Positions 41,928 through 43,112 of a DNA stretch of 43,112 nt are shown piece by piece (positions within the stretch are counted from its first letter, which is position 1; the number at the start of each line of letters is the position of its first letter). This stretch comes from Phycisphaerae bacterium. Its GTDB lineage: Bacteria; Planctomycetota; Phycisphaerae; Sedimentisphaerales; Anaerobacaceae. The stretch spans positions 1 through 43,112 of the forward strand of contig JAUVVQ010000016.1 of assembly GCA_030604525.1 (NCBI GenBank). Reading direction: 5' to 3'. The position numbers were made by a program, and so were the translations under genes. Under the pieces are notes generated by a model that was given only the letters and a program-made list of their open reading frames with translations, did not search any database and was not told the origin of the DNA.

Positions 41928-42818
41928 ATGCCTCTGGCTGAAACTAACAATCAAGTTACAACGTCCTTAAATCCGGTAATGCTTCTGACCTACTCACTCG
42001 GACTGATACTATTTGTAATCTGGCTAATTAAAACTTCCTTCGGTAAAAAGTCACTGGATGACGCTGAGCCCAGGAACAATAATATTCCCGTTTATATGCC
42101 GTTTGCCCTACTGGTATTCTGGTTTTTCCTAATTTCCGCTTTAACTTTAATCGCTCAAAACATATTTCCGGACAAAAGCGATTGGCAAAAAGCTTTCGCC
42201 GAAAACCTGGTCCTCAGTCTTGGCACTATCGCCGCCTCTATATTAGTTATAAACCTTGCAAGGCGTTTTTTCGTCAACAAGCTGAAAGGTCTCGGGCTCG
42301 ATTTGAAAACCATACATAAAGACATCGCATCAGCCGCCTTGAATCTGGCAGCCATCTGGCCAATTATAATGTTCACCTTTATAACAACAATTCTAATAGG
42401 TCAGCTTATCTTCGGTGACAGCTTCCAAATCAAACAACATGAGGAGCTCAAGCTAATTACAACATATCCCCAGATACAACTAAGAGTGCTCATTTTTCTC
42501 ACCGCCACCGTTGTAGTGCCGATATTCGAAGAACTGCTCTTCAGGGGGATGTTCCAAACTACTATTCGTTCTTATATCTCAACTCTGCCGGTCTTCGATA
42601 AAATACAAAGCAAAAGCCTCAAAACCTGGGCTGGGATTGCGGTTACCTCGGTTTTGTTTGCAATAGCACATCAGCAACCAGCTCATTGGCCAGCTCTATT
42701 CGTCCTCTCGTTGGCGCTTGGTTATTCTTATGAAAAAAGCAATTCTCTGTTCAGGCCGATTTTTATTCATATATTCTTCAATGGTATCGCTGTCCTGTCA
42801 ACGCTATACGCCTCTTAA
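41928..42818 (+). CDS. CPBP-family intramembrane metalloprotease
   Basis: A 296-residue membrane protein of the CAAX-protease/bacteriocin-processing (CPBP, Abi) family. Hydrophobic segments lie near residues 17-35, 56-78, 94-112, 140-162, 186-200, 236-250 and 255-267. The motif EELLFR (Glu201, Glu202, Arg206) is followed by FAIAH with His248 and by HIFFN (His281, Asn285), the full catalytic set of the family. Bacterial members cleave membrane or signal peptides or act in self-immunity to bacteriocins; the substrate here is unknown. It stands alone, divergent from murA. Confidence 0.88.
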   Translation: MPLAETNNQVTTSLNPVMLLTYSLGLILFVIWLIKTSFGKKSLDDAEPRNNNIPVYMPFALLVFWFFLISALTLIAQNIFPDKSDWQKAFAENLVLSLGTIAASILVINLARRFFVNKLKGLGLDLKTIHKDIASAALNLAAIWPIIMFTFITTILIGQLIFGDSFQIKQHEELKLITTYPQIQLRVLIFLTATVVVPIFEELLFRGMFQTTIRSYISTLPVFDKIQSKSLKTWAGIAVTSVLFAIAHQQPAHWPALFVLSLALGYSYEKSNSLFRPIFIHIFFNGIAVLSTLYAS

Positions 42819-42849
42819 AAACTACGCCGGTAAAGCCAGGCGATGTCGG

Positions 42850-43022
42850 CAAAAATGGTGCGGAGATGGGTAAAATGTGCGGGTTGTAGGGGTTGAAATT
42901 GGGTTTGAATTGGCTTTGTTTTTGAAGCTGTCGCGGAGGGGAATATTGATATAAGATTTTATTAGGACAGGAGTTATGTTTGTTGCGTCTTTTTGGAAAT
43001 TGGGTTTGTTTTGCATAAAAAG
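42850..43022 (-). repeat. Dispersed intergenic repeat, compact copy
   Basis: Read on the minus strand this starts ATGCAAAACAAACCCAATTT, continues with a stretch containing GACAGCTTCAAAAACAAAGC and ends CCCATCTCCGCACC. It matches the head and tail of the repeat at 97-450 in inverted orientation, roughly 80% identical over the head by eye, without the extra internal units. The remaining 43023-43112 shows nothing I can name. Confidence 0.65.
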
Positions 43023-43112
43023 TATATTTTTGATTGACCCTTTTTTCCTCCAAATCTTATTAGACACTGATTTACACGGGATTAACACCGATAATTTTTG
43101 CCATCCCGCACC

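Overview
The window most likely comes from a bacterium of the Planctomycetota, class Phycisphaerae or close to it. This is inferred from the mix of a Tat-exported formylglycine sulfatase, a HEAT-repeat lipoprotein, large secreted glycosidases, LarE, NarL-type multi-sensor signalling and dispersed intergenic repeats; there is no rRNA or ribosomal protein to confirm it. Coding density is ordinary, genes lie on both strands, and there are two tRNA genes, tRNA-Thr(CGT) and tRNA-Tyr(GTA). No CRISPR array, rRNA or intact IS element was seen.

Layout. 1-607: degenerate intergenic repeat, matched in inverted orientation at 42850-43022. 608-5909 (minus): sulfatase, HEAT lipoprotein, XerC/D-type recombinase. 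5947-8443 (plus): two tandem 3'-terminal pieces of Rhs/YD-repeat genes; the first has a hydrophobic tip and a small membrane-protein gene behind it. 8527-11110 (plus): lipoprotein, GalE, ROK sugar kinase. 11125-12722 (minus): LarE, tRNA-Thr, small membrane protein. 12977-15951 (plus): TrpB2-type tryptophan synthase beta chain and an SMP-30-like secreted protein. 16794-23938 (plus): sensory cluster of CheD, a histidine kinase with a heptad-repeat rod, a receiver-PAS-PAS-kinase, a NarL regulator, a deacetylase-like protein with degenerate metal ligands, and a second NarL regulator. 24274-25340: tRNA-Tyr, a remnant integrase pointing at it, and an HTH/Doc toxin-antitoxin pair behind a symmetric four-box operator. 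25450-31919 (minus): a carbohydrate operon with a GH38-like protein and an esterase/GH27/NPCBM fusion, plus a duplicated 3' scar. 32132-33763 (minus): PruA-type dehydrogenase. 34248-37071 (plus): Fhs and FolD of one-carbon metabolism. 37082-39812 (plus): a third Rhs tip placed directly behind the folD stop codon, a membrane protein, and a fourth Rhs copy killed by two Arg-to-TGA changes. 39849-42818: 2H phosphoesterase, MurA, CPBP membrane protease.

The most unusual theme is the set of four headless Rhs 3' pieces, all on the plus strand and spread over 34 kb. They share long blocks of near-identical core DNA but carry different or missing tips. No full-length rhs gene is in the window. They look like silent polymorphic-toxin cassettes, some with membrane-protein partners, that could recombine with an expressed rhs gene elsewhere. 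The second theme is the sensory cluster. Its kinase rod is built from 42-bp units, each exactly two heptads, so copy-number change would keep the coil register, and it includes a deacetylase-like protein lacking two of three metal ligands.

All functions come from reading motifs and domain order by eye. No database search was run, and domain limits are approximate.
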